From positions 4,340,001 to 4,404,000 of the forward strand of contig NZ_CP154261.1 of the NCBI RefSeq assembly GCF_039511225.1: a stretch of DNA of 64,000 bases, written 5' to 3'. Numbering within the stretch: position 1 is the stretch's first letter; every line of letters starts with the position of its first letter. A model generated the notes under the pieces. That model searched no databases. It was not told the DNA's origin and worked only from the letters and a program-made list of their open reading frames with translations. The position numbers were made by a program, and so were the translations under genes. Source of the DNA: Sphingobacterium multivorum. GTDB lineage: Bacteria > Bacteroidota > Bacteroidia > Sphingobacteriales > Sphingobacteriaceae. Shown here one piece after another: positions 25,528 to 34,858 of this stretch.

Positions 25528-26670
25528 ATGAAGAACGTAATAGCATTTGCTGATGAATTCGGCAATAATTCATTTAAATTTTCTTCAGAAAGCACGCACT
25601 TCATTATTGCTAGTGTAATTGTTAACAAAGATGATCTATCAGATTTTTATTTCGGTGTCGATAGTATTAGAAAGAAACACTTCCAAAAAGGAGAAATAAA
25701 ATCTTCAAAAATTAAAGATAATCATACAAGAAGAACAAAAGTCTTAGAAGAAATAATAAAGCTTAAATTCAACGTCTATGCCGTCATTGTGGATAAAAGA
25801 AAGCTTTATGGTGAAGGCTTTAAATACAAGAAATCCTTTTACAAGTATTTAAACGGTATTCTATATAAAGAACTCTATAAAACATTCCCAAAGCTTGAAT
25901 TAATTGTAGATGAACATGGTGGTAACGAATTCATGCTAGAATTCAAGAAATACGTCTCCAATAATCATATTCGCAATCTATTTTCAGGATCTGAATTTTA
26001 TATTAAAGACAGTAATAAAGAGTTAGGTGTTCAAGTTGCAGATTTAATAGCTGGAACATTGGGCTATATTTTTGACGAACATAAAAAAAGTGAAGCATCA
26101 CAACATTTTCTCGAACTTATTGAAAACAAAATAATCAGTATTAATCATTTTCCAAAGGTCTATTCACCGAACGAATACTTAGGAAATGACATTGGTGACG
26201 AATACAATAAAATTATTGTAGAATTAAGCCTAAGGAACATATTCAATTATCTAGATACCGAATCCGCCGAAAGCCAACAGAAACAAGATGCCATAAACTT
26301 TCTAAAGCTTTTAATCCGCTATCATGAGTCCAATCATTATAAACATTATACTACTTCTCAGGAGTTTATAAAACACCTAAACGTAAATAGGGAGTCCAAT
26401 CTTAGTAAGGAACAATTTGTCAATTTAGTGGGAAGCTTGCGAGATAAAGGCATATTGATTGCAAGTAGTAGAGAAGGTTATAAAGTACCAACCAATCACG
26501 AAGACATAAAAAAATACATCAGGCATGGTAACTCCATTGTACTACCTCTTCTCAGACGTATTGAGGTTTGTCGTCGTTCACTGCTGTTAGCAACAAACAA
26601 TAAACTTGATATTCTAAAAGATTCAGAATTTTCGACCTTATTAGCATTAACTAAAAACCTCGAGGCATAA
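25528..26670 (+). CDS. DUF3800 protein with C-terminal extension
   Basis: A 380-residue protein. The N-terminal 220 residues match DUF3800, a putative RNase H-like fold: FADEFGNNS near the start, the middle strand KLELIVDEHGG and the late motif GVQVADLIAGTLGYIF, all with conserved acidic residues. The C-terminal 150 residues look like a winged-helix domain (KEQFVNLVGSLRDKGILIAS). DUF3800 proteins are frequent in defence islands, but their activity is largely unproven. The next gene begins 4 bp downstream, making this the first gene of a four-gene operon. Confidence 0.8.
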   Translation: MKNVIAFADEFGNNSFKFSSESTHFIIASVIVNKDDLSDFYFGVDSIRKKHFQKGEIKSSKIKDNHTRRTKVLEEIIKLKFNVYAVIVDKRKLYGEGFKYKKSFYKYLNGILYKELYKTFPKLELIVDEHGGNEFMLEFKKYVSNNHIRNLFSGSEFYIKDSNKELGVQVADLIAGTLGYIFDEHKKSEASQHFLELIENKIISINHFPKVYSPNEYLGNDIGDEYNKIIVELSLRNIFNYLDTESAESQQKQDAINFLKLLIRYHESNHYKHYTTSQEFIKHLNVNRESNLSKEQFVNLVGSLRDKGILIASSREGYKVPTNHEDIKKYIRHGNSIVLPLLRRIEVCRRSLLLATNNKLDILKDSEFSTLLALTKNLEA

Positions 26671-26674
26671 CACA

Positions 26675-27757
26675 ATGTATACCGATCATATAGAGGATAT
26701 TAATGATTATATAGTAATTATTGATCCTTACATACATAGAAAAGCAAGAATAAATAGAAGCGAATTCCTCTCAAGAGTATCGGATGTGAAAGCTATCAGA
26801 ACGGCGGTTAACTCAAACTACATATCGTTTTATATCACTTCCGTTGAGGAGTTTACTAATATAAAAGGATTTTATGATTTAATAAATAAAGCAAAATTCA
26901 GTTTTACTTATTATTATTCTTTAGCGGTAGCGGTAAAACCTCCCCTTTTCAACTGGTTTAAGAACACTAATTTTAAAACAATCGAACAGCAGATCATTTT
27001 TTGGCTGGCGTCTCTTTATTATTTCGTCCCCAAAAAAAGAGATATCATGGAACAGCAAATCTATCCAATGCTTTTCCAAGAGATACAAAATCTAGTAGAA
27101 AAGTATTATAAAGATTTTCCGTTACCCTTATTTTGTAGGCAGCCTGAAAGTTTTATGGATTATGACTACGATCAATTTGAGTCAGAGTGGCAGGCTTGTC
27201 ACGATAAATACCTAGAAGCTTGTAATTCCTTTTATTCCGATAGTCCACCCGATTTTTTAGAATCACCTTTTGATTATAAACAACTAGACTCTTGGGGCAT
27301 CAATGACAGATTCGGAATTGAATTTCTGGAAGGCTACTTTTCAGACAATGATTGGAATAAGATAATTCTTAATGGATACAAAGATACTCTGAGGAGATGC
27401 GAAAGTCGATCCGACTTATGGGAAAAATGGAAACATACTTATGGTACTTTTGATCAAAGGAAGAATCCAATATTTAGTTTTTACTATGACGGTAATGACA
27501 AGAAGGAAGAATCCAGTAATACCAAAAGAAAACGGTCTCCTATTTCCAAAACTTTAAAATTTGAGATCTACCAAAGGGATAAATTTACCTGCCGGTATTG
27601 CGGAAGAACGCCAAAGGACGGTGCTAAGTTATCTCTAGATCACAAAATTCCATATTCTGATGGTGGAAAGGATACCTATGAAAATCTTATAACAGCATGT
27701 ATGGATTGTAATATTGGAAAAAGCAATAAAGTCATCAATATAGAAGATATACCCTAG
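26675..27757 (+). CDS. HNH endonuclease-domain protein (first of two)
   Basis: A 360-residue protein. The N-terminal 280 residues are unclassified, aromatic and acidic. The C-terminal 75 residues form an HNH nuclease: FEIYQRDKFTCRYCGRTP, LSLDHKIPYSDGG and ENLITACMDCNIGKSN, giving two Cys pairs for zinc plus the DH and N residues of the active site. The same cassette recurs at the end of the next gene with only conservative changes. It is translationally close to its neighbours (4 bp before, 1 bp after). Probably a nuclease arm whose N-terminal part recognises a target. Confidence 0.85.
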   Translation: MYTDHIEDINDYIVIIDPYIHRKARINRSEFLSRVSDVKAIRTAVNSNYISFYITSVEEFTNIKGFYDLINKAKFSFTYYYSLAVAVKPPLFNWFKNTNFKTIEQQIIFWLASLYYFVPKKRDIMEQQIYPMLFQEIQNLVEKYYKDFPLPLFCRQPESFMDYDYDQFESEWQACHDKYLEACNSFYSDSPPDFLESPFDYKQLDSWGINDRFGIEFLEGYFSDNDWNKIILNGYKDTLRRCESRSDLWEKWKHTYGTFDQRKNPIFSFYYDGNDKKEESSNTKRKRSPISKTLKFEIYQRDKFTCRYCGRTPKDGAKLSLDHKIPYSDGGKDTYENLITACMDCNIGKSNKVINIEDIP

Positions 27758-27758
27758 T

Positions 27759-28424
27759 ATGAATAAAGAAGAATATTTTTTGAAAAGCAAAACATCAAAA
27801 TGCCAAACATTGAGGTGTCCAATTACAAATTATTGCACGAGGAGGGCTTTAACTATCTATTTTTATGCAGATTTCAAGTATTTGAATTACCATAATTCTG
27901 AAATAACGACATTAATAAAAGAAGGTATTATCCCCGAAGATTTCGAAGAAAAGGCCATTCCGCTTCAAAGTCCTGTCAACATTTGGAAGAAGTCGAATAT
28001 CCATATTTATTATCAACATATGTGTCCCGAAGTAAATCTCTTGGAGAGTGAATTTGCACTACCCTTTGCTATTGATACAGCAAGTACAGATGGAGAATGG
28101 GACGATTATAGAAACACAAATAAATTTAAAAATAGATTTTATGGTCATTTTAGCGAGTGTGCAGAATTTAACTATTATATTTTTAATAATAGAAGGAAAA
28201 ATACTACTCAAAGGAAGAGATCTCCGATATCGAAATCATTGAGGTTCGAAATATTTCAAAGGGACAACTATACTTGTCAATATTGTGGCCGAACGCCGCA
28301 AGATGGTGCAAAATTGTCTTTAGACCATAAAACTGCTTACTCAGATGGTGGCAAAGACACATATGAAAACCTTATTACAGCTTGTATGGATTGCAATATG
28401 GGAAAAGGAAATAAAGTAATTTAA
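27759..28424 (+). CDS. HNH endonuclease-domain protein (second of two)
   Basis: A 221-residue protein with an N-terminal 150-residue region unlike that of the upstream HNH gene, including a Cys-containing start (CQTLRCPITNYC). The C-terminal HNH cassette (FEIFQRDNYTCQYCGRTP, LSLDHKTAYSDGG, NLITACMDCNMGK) is nearly the same as the one before it. It starts 1 bp after the previous stop. Its shorter N-terminus may give a second specificity or a partner subunit. Confidence 0.82.
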   Translation: MNKEEYFLKSKTSKCQTLRCPITNYCTRRALTIYFYADFKYLNYHNSEITTLIKEGIIPEDFEEKAIPLQSPVNIWKKSNIHIYYQHMCPEVNLLESEFALPFAIDTASTDGEWDDYRNTNKFKNRFYGHFSECAEFNYYIFNNRRKNTTQRKRSPISKSLRFEIFQRDNYTCQYCGRTPQDGAKLSLDHKTAYSDGGKDTYENLITACMDCNMGKGNKVI

Positions 28425-28439
28425 GCTAATATTATAACT

Positions 28440-29447
28440 ATGACTGATTATTGTTCATATTACTTCGGTAAATCTCTGAATGATCTTACTTATTCAGACG
28501 TACAAGCTTTTTTTCAGCAAGAAAAAGAAGAATCTATTAATCTAGAATTTAAGAGTGGACAGGATAATACAAAATCATTTGACGATATCCTCAATAAAAA
28601 GATAATTCGAGCCATCGCTTCTTTCCTAAATTCAGAAGGTGGAATTTTAATTTGGGGGTCGCCACGTGAATCCGAAGTAACAAAAGGCGACAAGAAAGTA
28701 AAAATAGCACAAGGTGATTTACAGCCAAATAAAGTTTACAATGAAAAAGATCAGCTTGTAAATAAAATCATTAGATCTATTTCTTATATGCCAGTTGGCG
28801 TCAATGTAATCGTATTAGAAGAAAATGATCAATATGTATACATCTTCGAAGTACAAGAAAGCCAAAACAAACCTCATCAATATAATGATCAATATCCTAT
28901 AAGAATAGACGGACAGTCTCTCCCGGCCCCCCATTATCTTGTTGAATCAATGTTTAATCAAGTTAAATTTCCAACCATTGAGGGATACCTAAAACCATTA
29001 TATTTTATCGAAAAAGACGGCGACTTAATTTTACATTTTGATTTCAAACTCTTCAATTTTTCTCCTTCAATCCCAGGGAAAGATATTCAATTATATATAA
29101 ATACTACGGGTGGAATATTTGAAGAAAACAACGATAGCTTTGTTCAACCAAACCCAACGAAATTATTATGTTTCGGGCTCAATCCATCTCTCAAATTAAC
29201 TTTAGCTATTAATGTATGGCACTTAAGAAATCCAAATTTTCAATGTAATATCACAATATTTATTTCCGGAGAAAACCTTCCAACTAAATTTTCTGAATAT
29301 CGAGTTGATTTTCGAAAGTTGAATCAGAGCTTTAGAGAAGCATTGATACCGATAAATGAAAATCTTGATCTACACAAAACGAAAGATTTATTAGCCAACG
29401 ATAGGGAATCACTGATTGCTAGGTTTCTTGAAGATGATGATTTTTGA
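28440..29447 (+). CDS. Schlafen-like AlbA_2 domain protein
   Basis: A 335-residue protein. Residues about 20-155 form the AlbA_2 (Schlafen N-terminal-like) domain: INLEFKSGQDN, then IIRAIASFLNSEGGILIWG, and later YVYIFEVQESQNKPHQYN. These domains bind nucleotides or nucleic acid and occur in defence and tRNA/RNA cleavage systems. The C-terminal half is beta-rich and unassigned. It is 15 bp after the second HNH gene and closes the operon begun by the DUF3800 gene. Confidence 0.8.
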   Translation: MTDYCSYYFGKSLNDLTYSDVQAFFQQEKEESINLEFKSGQDNTKSFDDILNKKIIRAIASFLNSEGGILIWGSPRESEVTKGDKKVKIAQGDLQPNKVYNEKDQLVNKIIRSISYMPVGVNVIVLEENDQYVYIFEVQESQNKPHQYNDQYPIRIDGQSLPAPHYLVESMFNQVKFPTIEGYLKPLYFIEKDGDLILHFDFKLFNFSPSIPGKDIQLYINTTGGIFEENNDSFVQPNPTKLLCFGLNPSLKLTLAINVWHLRNPNFQCNITIFISGENLPTKFSEYRVDFRKLNQSFREALIPINENLDLHKTKDLLANDRESLIARFLEDDDF

Positions 29448-29454
29448 TTATATC

Positions 29455-29754
29455 TTATTTCTTTAGCTGTTTTATAATTTTTCCAGTGTAGACTTGTATT
29501 GCTATAGATTTTTCCAATTTCTTATCTCCGTTTTCAAAAACTAACACTAATCTATCTTCGCGTGGTTTTCCATGCTCCTTAAAATAATTGTTAGCGTCGC
29601 GATAATCCCAAAACATACCCTTCTTAGAACCAATTCTTAATTCTACTTTGGAGGAGGGGACAATTTTACTATTTGGAGGTAAGGAGTTTACTTCCTTAAT
29701 AGCTAATCCAAATGCTATAGCGCTCTCCTTAGCATTATCGTTAATGGAGATCAT
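29455..29754 (-). CDS. Downstream half of a probable split exported protein
   Basis: A 99-residue protein with no signal (KVELRIGSKKGMFWDYRDAN, then EDRLVLVFENGDKKLEKSIA). It overlaps the upstream signal-bearing gene by 4 bp (ATGA). Its beta-rich character continues the pattern of that short upstream protein, so the two may be one gene broken by a frameshift. No family is recognised. Confidence 0.5.
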   Translation of the reverse strand: MISINDNAKESAIAFGLAIKEVNSLPPNSKIVPSSKVELRIGSKKGMFWDYRDANNYFKEHGKPREDRLVLVFENGDKKLEKSIAIQVYTGKIIKQLKK

Positions 29755-30011
29755 TCTTCATTTATCAAAAAATAACTTTCGGACCAGTTGAAATACAATG
29801 GAACGTTCGTTACATTTCGTAGTTGTACTATTAACTCGGAAATGCTTTCTTTAGGAATTGACACTTCAACTTGTTCATCCGAATATTTAAATGTCTTACC
29901 ACTTTGATGGTTATAAGTTACACTTACAGCTCCCAGGTTCCTACCGTAGTCCTGCCCTTTCACCGTATTTGACAAAAACAAAGAAAACAATATATAAATC
30001 AAATTTTTCAT
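29751..30011 (-). CDS. Short exported protein, possible upstream half of a split gene
   Basis: An 86-residue protein with a signal peptide (YILFSLFLSNTVKGQ) and a beta-type segment (ELIVQLRNVTNVPLYFNWSE). It stops abruptly after LINEE, and the next frame begins with MISINDN, which would extend the strand pattern naturally. Either a translationally coupled pair or a frameshifted gene. Function unknown. Confidence 0.5.
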   Translation of the reverse strand: MKNLIYILFSLFLSNTVKGQDYGRNLGAVSVTYNHQSGKTFKYSDEQVEVSIPKESISELIVQLRNVTNVPLYFNWSESYFLINEE

Positions 30012-30153
30012 ACTTACTAATATTGCATTTTTTAATCAATTCATCAATAAATCCATTCGATTTTTAAAACTATGGGAAACCGTAAAAATAGCTGTATATT
30101 CTCGCTTAGATTTGCCAGAACACTCAACAAACACAAAATTCAAAATCTGTATT

Positions 30154-30702
30154 ATGTTTAGAAATCTATTGAAAAGAAAAACGCTAGCCAAGTATTTATT
30201 GCTATCTGTCTCGTTCTTATCGCTGAACGGCTGCAGTAAAAGTCAAGAACCAATTGTAGAACAACCTACCGATGAATTCAGCTACGAAGTAGAATGTACA
30301 AGCTGTGATATCACATATACCGATAAATCTAACAGTACAAAAACTGTAAAGCATACAACAGGAAAATGGGAATACAAATTCGACCAGAAGATTAGCTTCG
30401 AGCTAAAACTATCCATTAAGACTTCGTTAGCTTCTCAACAGACTATTAATGCCTATATCTTAAAAAATAAAGAGACGGTATTCGGTAATGTCGGCTACAA
30501 CCAAACAACAATAACCTATGACACCCAAAATTCAAGAGGATCTGGAGTCTACGGTTCCTACAAAAATACAGACAGTGGCAACGGTGGAAATACTGGTGGC
30601 AGCACCAAACCTACATCCTCCGTCTGCGGTGCTAAAAACAAATCAGGCGGTTACTGCAAACGTGTCGTTGTAGGTGGAGGAAGATGCTGGCAGCATAAGT
30701 AG
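30154..30702 (+). CDS. DUF5763-type lipoprotein
   Basis: A lipoprotein of 182 residues from the ATG at 30154; a longer frame opens at 30112. The signal ends at the lipobox LSLNGC. The C-terminus CGAKNKSGGYCKRVVVGGG followed by RCWQHK is the small Cys/His finger of the DUF5763 family, common in Bacteroidota accessory regions. A Gly/Asn/Ser linker precedes it. Function unknown. Part of this gene and its terminator recur in decayed form at 43974-44100. Confidence 0.75.
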   Translation: MFRNLLKRKTLAKYLLLSVSFLSLNGCSKSQEPIVEQPTDEFSYEVECTSCDITYTDKSNSTKTVKHTTGKWEYKFDQKISFELKLSIKTSLASQQTINAYILKNKETVFGNVGYNQTTITYDTQNSRGSGVYGSYKNTDSGNGGNTGGSTKPTSSVCGAKNKSGGYCKRVVVGGGRCWQHK

Positions 30703-30754
30703 TAACCGGTTTTTAAAATGTAAAAGCACAAACCTGAGGATTCGAAGTAAAAGA

Positions 30755-30789
30755 AGAAGGGCTCAATTATCTTATAACTGAGCCCTTCT
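30755..30789 (+). terminator. Terminator of the DUF5763 lipoprotein gene
   Basis: An 11-bp perfect stem (agaagggctca/tgagcccttct) with a 13-nt loop, 53 bp after the stop codon. A related hairpin occurs at 44041-44074. Confidence 0.65.
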
Positions 30790-30870
30790 AATCTATACGC
30801 AACTTCTTTCCTTCTGCACGGTGGGTTATAATTTAGAGTTCTTCTTTCATTAAAATTTACTATGAGCCGA

Positions 30871-31380
30871 CTAAGTTTGACGAAAATCCATCAATATCTT
30901 ATTAGTATTGTTTAGAAATTTTTCCATACTGAAACAGTAACGTTTATATACTTCTTGTTCACTAGAATAATACGATATTTCCCCTTTGCCATTATTTAGA
31001 CCTATATAATACATTGGAGTAGGTGTACCTCTCAAATGAAACTTAAAACATGAAAAGCACTTGTCCAACTCATCGTAATAGGAAAAAATTTCATCTTCAT
31101 TGAAGAAAAACGAACGTTCATAACCGAGAGCCTCTAATTCAGCAATGGATTTATTTTCATCATTTAAGACATCTATATTTTTGACAGCCGATAAATCTTT
31201 AACTTCATCAAACCATTCTACAATTTCAACAATATCCCACTGCCAGTCTAGAATATATTCAACCTTGTTATCAGATTCATAGCATAGTTGAATTATACCC
31301 CAAACTTCATTGGGAGGCAACTCTTCTTCATAAGGACTCTCTTTCCTTTCAAGATGAAAATACAATTTACCACAGTTCAT
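30871..31380 (-). CDS. Unknown acidic protein (orphan immunity-like)
   Basis: A 169-residue acidic soluble protein, rich in Trp and Tyr (LDWQWDIVEIVEWFDEV, MYYIGLNNGKGEISYYSSEQ). The composition and size recall immunity proteins of polymorphic toxins, but I identify no family. It stands alone with AT-rich flanks. The Rhs remnants at 44-47 kb make an orphan immunity role plausible. Confidence 0.55.
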   Translation of the reverse strand: MNCGKLYFHLERKESPYEEELPPNEVWGIIQLCYESDNKVEYILDWQWDIVEIVEWFDEVKDLSAVKNIDVLNDENKSIAELEALGYERSFFFNEDEIFSYYDELDKCFSCFKFHLRGTPTPMYYIGLNNGKGEISYYSSEQEVYKRYCFSMEKFLNNTNKILMDFRQT

Positions 31381-31627
31381 TTCTCTATTTATTTTTTATC
31401 ATTTTTTTGCATTGACATTAAGATCCATCATTTGCTTTCATAAGTCATAAAAATCAGAAAGTTCTCATAAGAGCTGTTATCCTAAAAATATCGGTCTCGT
31501 CATATAGGAACCAAAATTTATCAATTCCTTAATAAATAAATCTTGGTCTTTCATCACTATTATATTGGAACAACTTCCTTACTTTCTTCCCTCCTTAAAT
31601 CAATAGATCTTGAATACGATGATAAAA

Positions 31628-31993
31628 TTATCGATTAATATAATCCCTATATTCTTCCTGAATCATTCCCGTGGAAATATATCTATGAGAAGATGCTTTG
31701 TAGCTGAATGTGGCAAATTCTAACGCATCAACGATTGAAGGAAAAGTATGAATTACGCCAAAAGGTTCATCAGGATCAATAAATGAAAACGCATAGATAT
31801 CCATGAAATCTTCATTCCCCTCATCAAAGCATTCAAAATAGGCGACAGAAAAACTTTCATCGTTTTCCTTATCAATACTTAACCATTTAAGAATGGTATA
31901 ATCATCTTCGTGGACATCATCCAGCCACTGCTCTACAGATTTTCCCAGTCTAAGCCTTGTTCTGATTTGATCGTCTGTTAAATACTGTATCAT
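31628..31993 (-). CDS. Unknown acidic protein (orphan immunity-like)
   Basis: A 121-residue acidic protein with no signal (EQWLDDVHEDDYTILKWLSI, SFSVAYFECFDEGNEDFMDI). Small, acidic and alone, it fits the profile of an orphan immunity protein; no family is recognised. Confidence 0.5.
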   Translation of the reverse strand: MIQYLTDDQIRTRLRLGKSVEQWLDDVHEDDYTILKWLSIDKENDESFSVAYFECFDEGNEDFMDIYAFSFIDPDEPFGVIHTFPSIVDALEFATFSYKASSHRYISTGMIQEEYRDYINR

Positions 31994-32083
31994 AAAAATA
32001 AAAACCTGATGTATGAATTTAGTAAATTGTACTATGGAAAAGAAATCATTTTGGCATCATCTTTTAAACCATTGGATTGATTT

Positions 32084-32686
32084 ATGAAAGTACGCTTTTT
32101 AATACCCGTTTTATTTCTTGCTTTAGCTTGTCAAAGCAATGATCAAAAACAGGTACCAGTCAAAATCCAAAAACAAGCATTCGACTATGCAATTGTTGAA
32201 GATGATTATGCTGAAATTTTGGATGCTATAATTGACTATAACTCCATTTCAAATGAAGTGGCTAAAACTAATAAACCAATAGCCTATATTCACCAATGGT
32301 TCATAAAAGACTCGCTATATAATGCCTACGACAAAAACTTTATGCCTGACGGTCTGAGGATCCAGAAATTGCTGGGCTTAGTAGGCCATAGCCAGCAAGA
32401 CTCTACAGGCTATCTCAATCAGGTCAAAGGAAGGGATACTGTATTTATTCCAATACAAATCAAAAAGAAATATAACGTTGCATACCATAAAAAGACAGAA
32501 ACGACAGAGCAATTTATGTCAAGATATACATTTCACTTGCCCATCTTGTCGCATGATCACAAAAAGGCATTTGTATCGTTAGACTACGTATGTGGGGGAC
32601 TTTGCGGTCAGGGTTATGATTTTATCCTAGAAAGAATAAATGGAAAATGGAAGGTGATAAAACGCGACTATACTTGGATAGCTTAA
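32084..32686 (+). CDS. Unknown lipoprotein
   Basis: A 200-residue protein with a lipoprotein signal (IPVLFLALACQSN, Cys16). The mature part has no recognised domain; the C-terminus reads VCGGLCGQGYDFILERINGK then WKVIKRDYTWIA, resembling a domain that packs a Gly/Cys loop on a beta sheet. Function unknown. Confidence 0.65.
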   Translation: MKVRFLIPVLFLALACQSNDQKQVPVKIQKQAFDYAIVEDDYAEILDAIIDYNSISNEVAKTNKPIAYIHQWFIKDSLYNAYDKNFMPDGLRIQKLLGLVGHSQQDSTGYLNQVKGRDTVFIPIQIKKKYNVAYHKKTETTEQFMSRYTFHLPILSHDHKKAFVSLDYVCGGLCGQGYDFILERINGKWKVIKRDYTWIA

Positions 32687-32828
32687 AAAGATAGCGTTCA
32701 TTGACATTCTCTCCTATTTTATCCGCCAAAAACTGTTTGCTTTTACTTTTTATTATATTTACTTAAAAAGACTCGCAACCTTGGCTAGGTTTCGGTCGGT
32801 TTATAACACAAGATCCAATAGACACACA

Positions 32829-33208
32829 ATGGCACTAGAATTAATACCTGTAATAGAAATTGGATATAACAATCAGGGCATTCCAACACCAGACAAATAT
32901 CCTTATTGGGAAAAACTTGCAAATGGAAAAGATGGCTTTTATGCAGGACATCCGCAACCAAAAGTAAATGTGGACACGAACATAATTACGCTTGATTTTA
33001 CCGTAGAAGAGTTTGACGAACACTTTGCCCCCACACCAAAGATGTATTGGTTTCATTTGAAATCTCATCTCTAAAGCAAGCAATTGAAGTTGTAAAACAG
33101 GAATTAGAAAATTTCGAAGTAAGACTGGAGAGGATAAATCGGGACAACAATTTAAATATTGAAAGAATCTGCGAACTGTTGATATGGAATGATGAAGACT
33201 ATCAATAA
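32829..33208 (+). pseudogene. Frameshifted small gene
   Basis: Translation from the ATG at 32829 (MALELIPVIEIGYNNQGIPT) runs to KMYW near 33050 and then stops after HLKSHL at 33074. From 33053 a second frame continues smoothly as SFEISSLKQAIEVVKQELEN and ends at TAA 33206-33208. One missing G after TATTGG would give a 126-residue protein. The family is unknown. This could be a real mutation or a sequencing error. Confidence 0.55.
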
Positions 33209-33349
33209 AGAAAACGGAATGACCACATTATAGCCAATTTTAGGACGACCGAAACATCTGACAAATGAACGAATTTACCGAACAGTATAAACTGATGAAG
33301 ACTCTGCTATTTTCTACAAGCTTATACTGATACTGAGTTATGTTCAGTC

Positions 33350-33994
33350 TTACATATCAAGTGCAAAATTCACATTGTCGTTATTCAAATCCTGTAATTT
33401 CTTTAAAGCCATATTAGCCTTCTCAGAATCGATGATTTTTAATGCGTGAACACATTTTCGTAACGTTGGCTCCAGCTCATCATCATACCGTCTGTATACT
33501 TCTTGGTTTAAAGCGATATTTAAAATGGGGTCTACAAACCTATCGTCAACCAATCCTTTTAACCAAATTAAACTGACGAGGTCCTCGTGCCTACTATGCC
33601 AAGTGCCTATAAGGGCTTTCTCAAGAAGATCATAATCATCGGCACCAATTTTCTGCTTTTGCCTTAAATCCAAACTTTCTATCAAAATTTTTTCATTCTC
33701 ATTTTCAATAGCTATTTTTAATTTGTTTTTTACCTTTAATAGATGACTCAGGATAAAAAAAGTAAGCACAAACATAATTGCCTGAATGATAAACACGGGA
33801 TAAAGTAGATCCCCTTCGGCATAACGATATCCAAAACTTACAATCGTTACCGGAAATGTAAATACAAGCCCTACGAGAAACCATTCGTTATAAAACGGAT
33901 CGTCAGGATAAATCGAACATACAGATAAAGTACCTATACTGACATAGGCTAAAGCAATAAAAAATGATATTTTTCTTTCTTTTGTGTACCACAT
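33350..33994 (-). CDS. Membrane protein with helical cytoplasmic tail
   Basis: A 214-residue protein with three transmembrane helices in the first 90 residues (ISFFIALAYVSIGTLSVCSI, FLVGLVFTFPVTIVSFGY, YPVFIIQAIMFVLTFFILSH) and a charged helical tail resembling HEAT-like repeats (LEKALIGTWHSRHEDLVSLI, LEPTLRKCVHALKIID). No family is recognised. The isochorismatase-like gene lies 13 bp upstream on the same strand. Confidence 0.6.
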   Translation of the reverse strand: MWYTKERKISFFIALAYVSIGTLSVCSIYPDDPFYNEWFLVGLVFTFPVTIVSFGYRYAEGDLLYPVFIIQAIMFVLTFFILSHLLKVKNKLKIAIENENEKILIESLDLRQKQKIGADDYDLLEKALIGTWHSRHEDLVSLIWLKGLVDDRFVDPILNIALNQEVYRRYDDELEPTLRKCVHALKIIDSEKANMALKKLQDLNNDNVNFALDM

Positions 33995-34007
33995 ATTGTA
34001 TATCTAC

Positions 34008-34550
34008 TCATATATAAGTCCCTAAAATAGCATGACAAGATTCAACTTTGATCATACCTTGTGTTGGCGTCATTTCTGACCATAGCCAATTAAAATACTG
34101 AATCACTTGTTGAGATAGGATCATGGGTCTATCGGCGGTGGTGTGTCCATCAGCAACTACAGTAATAGAATAGTCCTTCGTCAAAGATGATTTTAGGGTA
34201 GCATCCACACAAAAATCAGTAGCACATCCGGTTAAGATCAGTTCGGTCACTCCGTTACTGGTTAATAATGATTGAAGTTCTGTTTGATAAAACGAATCAT
34301 TGGCTGTTTTAGAGACAGATATGTCTGCGGGCCCACTGATCAGCTCTGGTAATAACGACCAATCTTCTGTCCCCGGCAGAAAACAGTTTTCCTTTGTCCC
34401 ATCATGCTGTATGAAAATGACCAAATCTCCGTTCTTTCTAAATACCTCGGAAAGTCTGTTTATCCGATCAATGACACCTTTGGCATCATATCGTAGTGTA
34501 TAGGGCCTAAAACTGCCCAGTTGCATATCTATAATCAGTAAGGCTTTCAT
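34008..34550 (-). CDS. Isochorismatase-like cysteine hydrolase
   Basis: A 180-residue protein with the full isochorismatase-fold catalytic triad: Asp8 in ALLIIDMQ, Lys81 in ISVSKTAND and Cys114 in TGCATDFCVDATL. Members hydrolyse amides or vinyl ethers (nicotinamide, isochorismate, peroxyureidoacrylate); the substrate here cannot be told. Length is usual. It is upstream of the three-TM protein in the same direction. Confidence 0.9.
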   Translation of the reverse strand: MKALLIIDMQLGSFRPYTLRYDAKGVIDRINRLSEVFRKNGDLVIFIQHDGTKENCFLPGTEDWSLLPELISGPADISVSKTANDSFYQTELQSLLTSNGVTELILTGCATDFCVDATLKSSLTKDYSITVVADGHTTADRPMILSQQVIQYFNWLWSEMTPTQGMIKVESCHAILGTYI

Positions 34551-34858
34551 TTGTGAACTAGCTTCTATATTATTGATAAATATAAAGAATGTTCATTATT
34601 CAACATCAATTATTCAATATCACGTAACTAATAAACAAGCATGTGCCGTTTTGATGTATTCAATATCTTGTAATAAACAGCCTAAAAGTCAGATATTTTA
34701 AGGTTTTCTTAAAGTTTTTATTCTGAATCTTAATATACATCGGCTCATTAATTACTACTTTTTTTAGTATATTTACTCGCGTAAAATAAAACTGTAATAG
34801 CCAATTATTCCGTCTAGTTTTCTCAAACTGACAAAGAATAACTATCAAATCTAAATGT

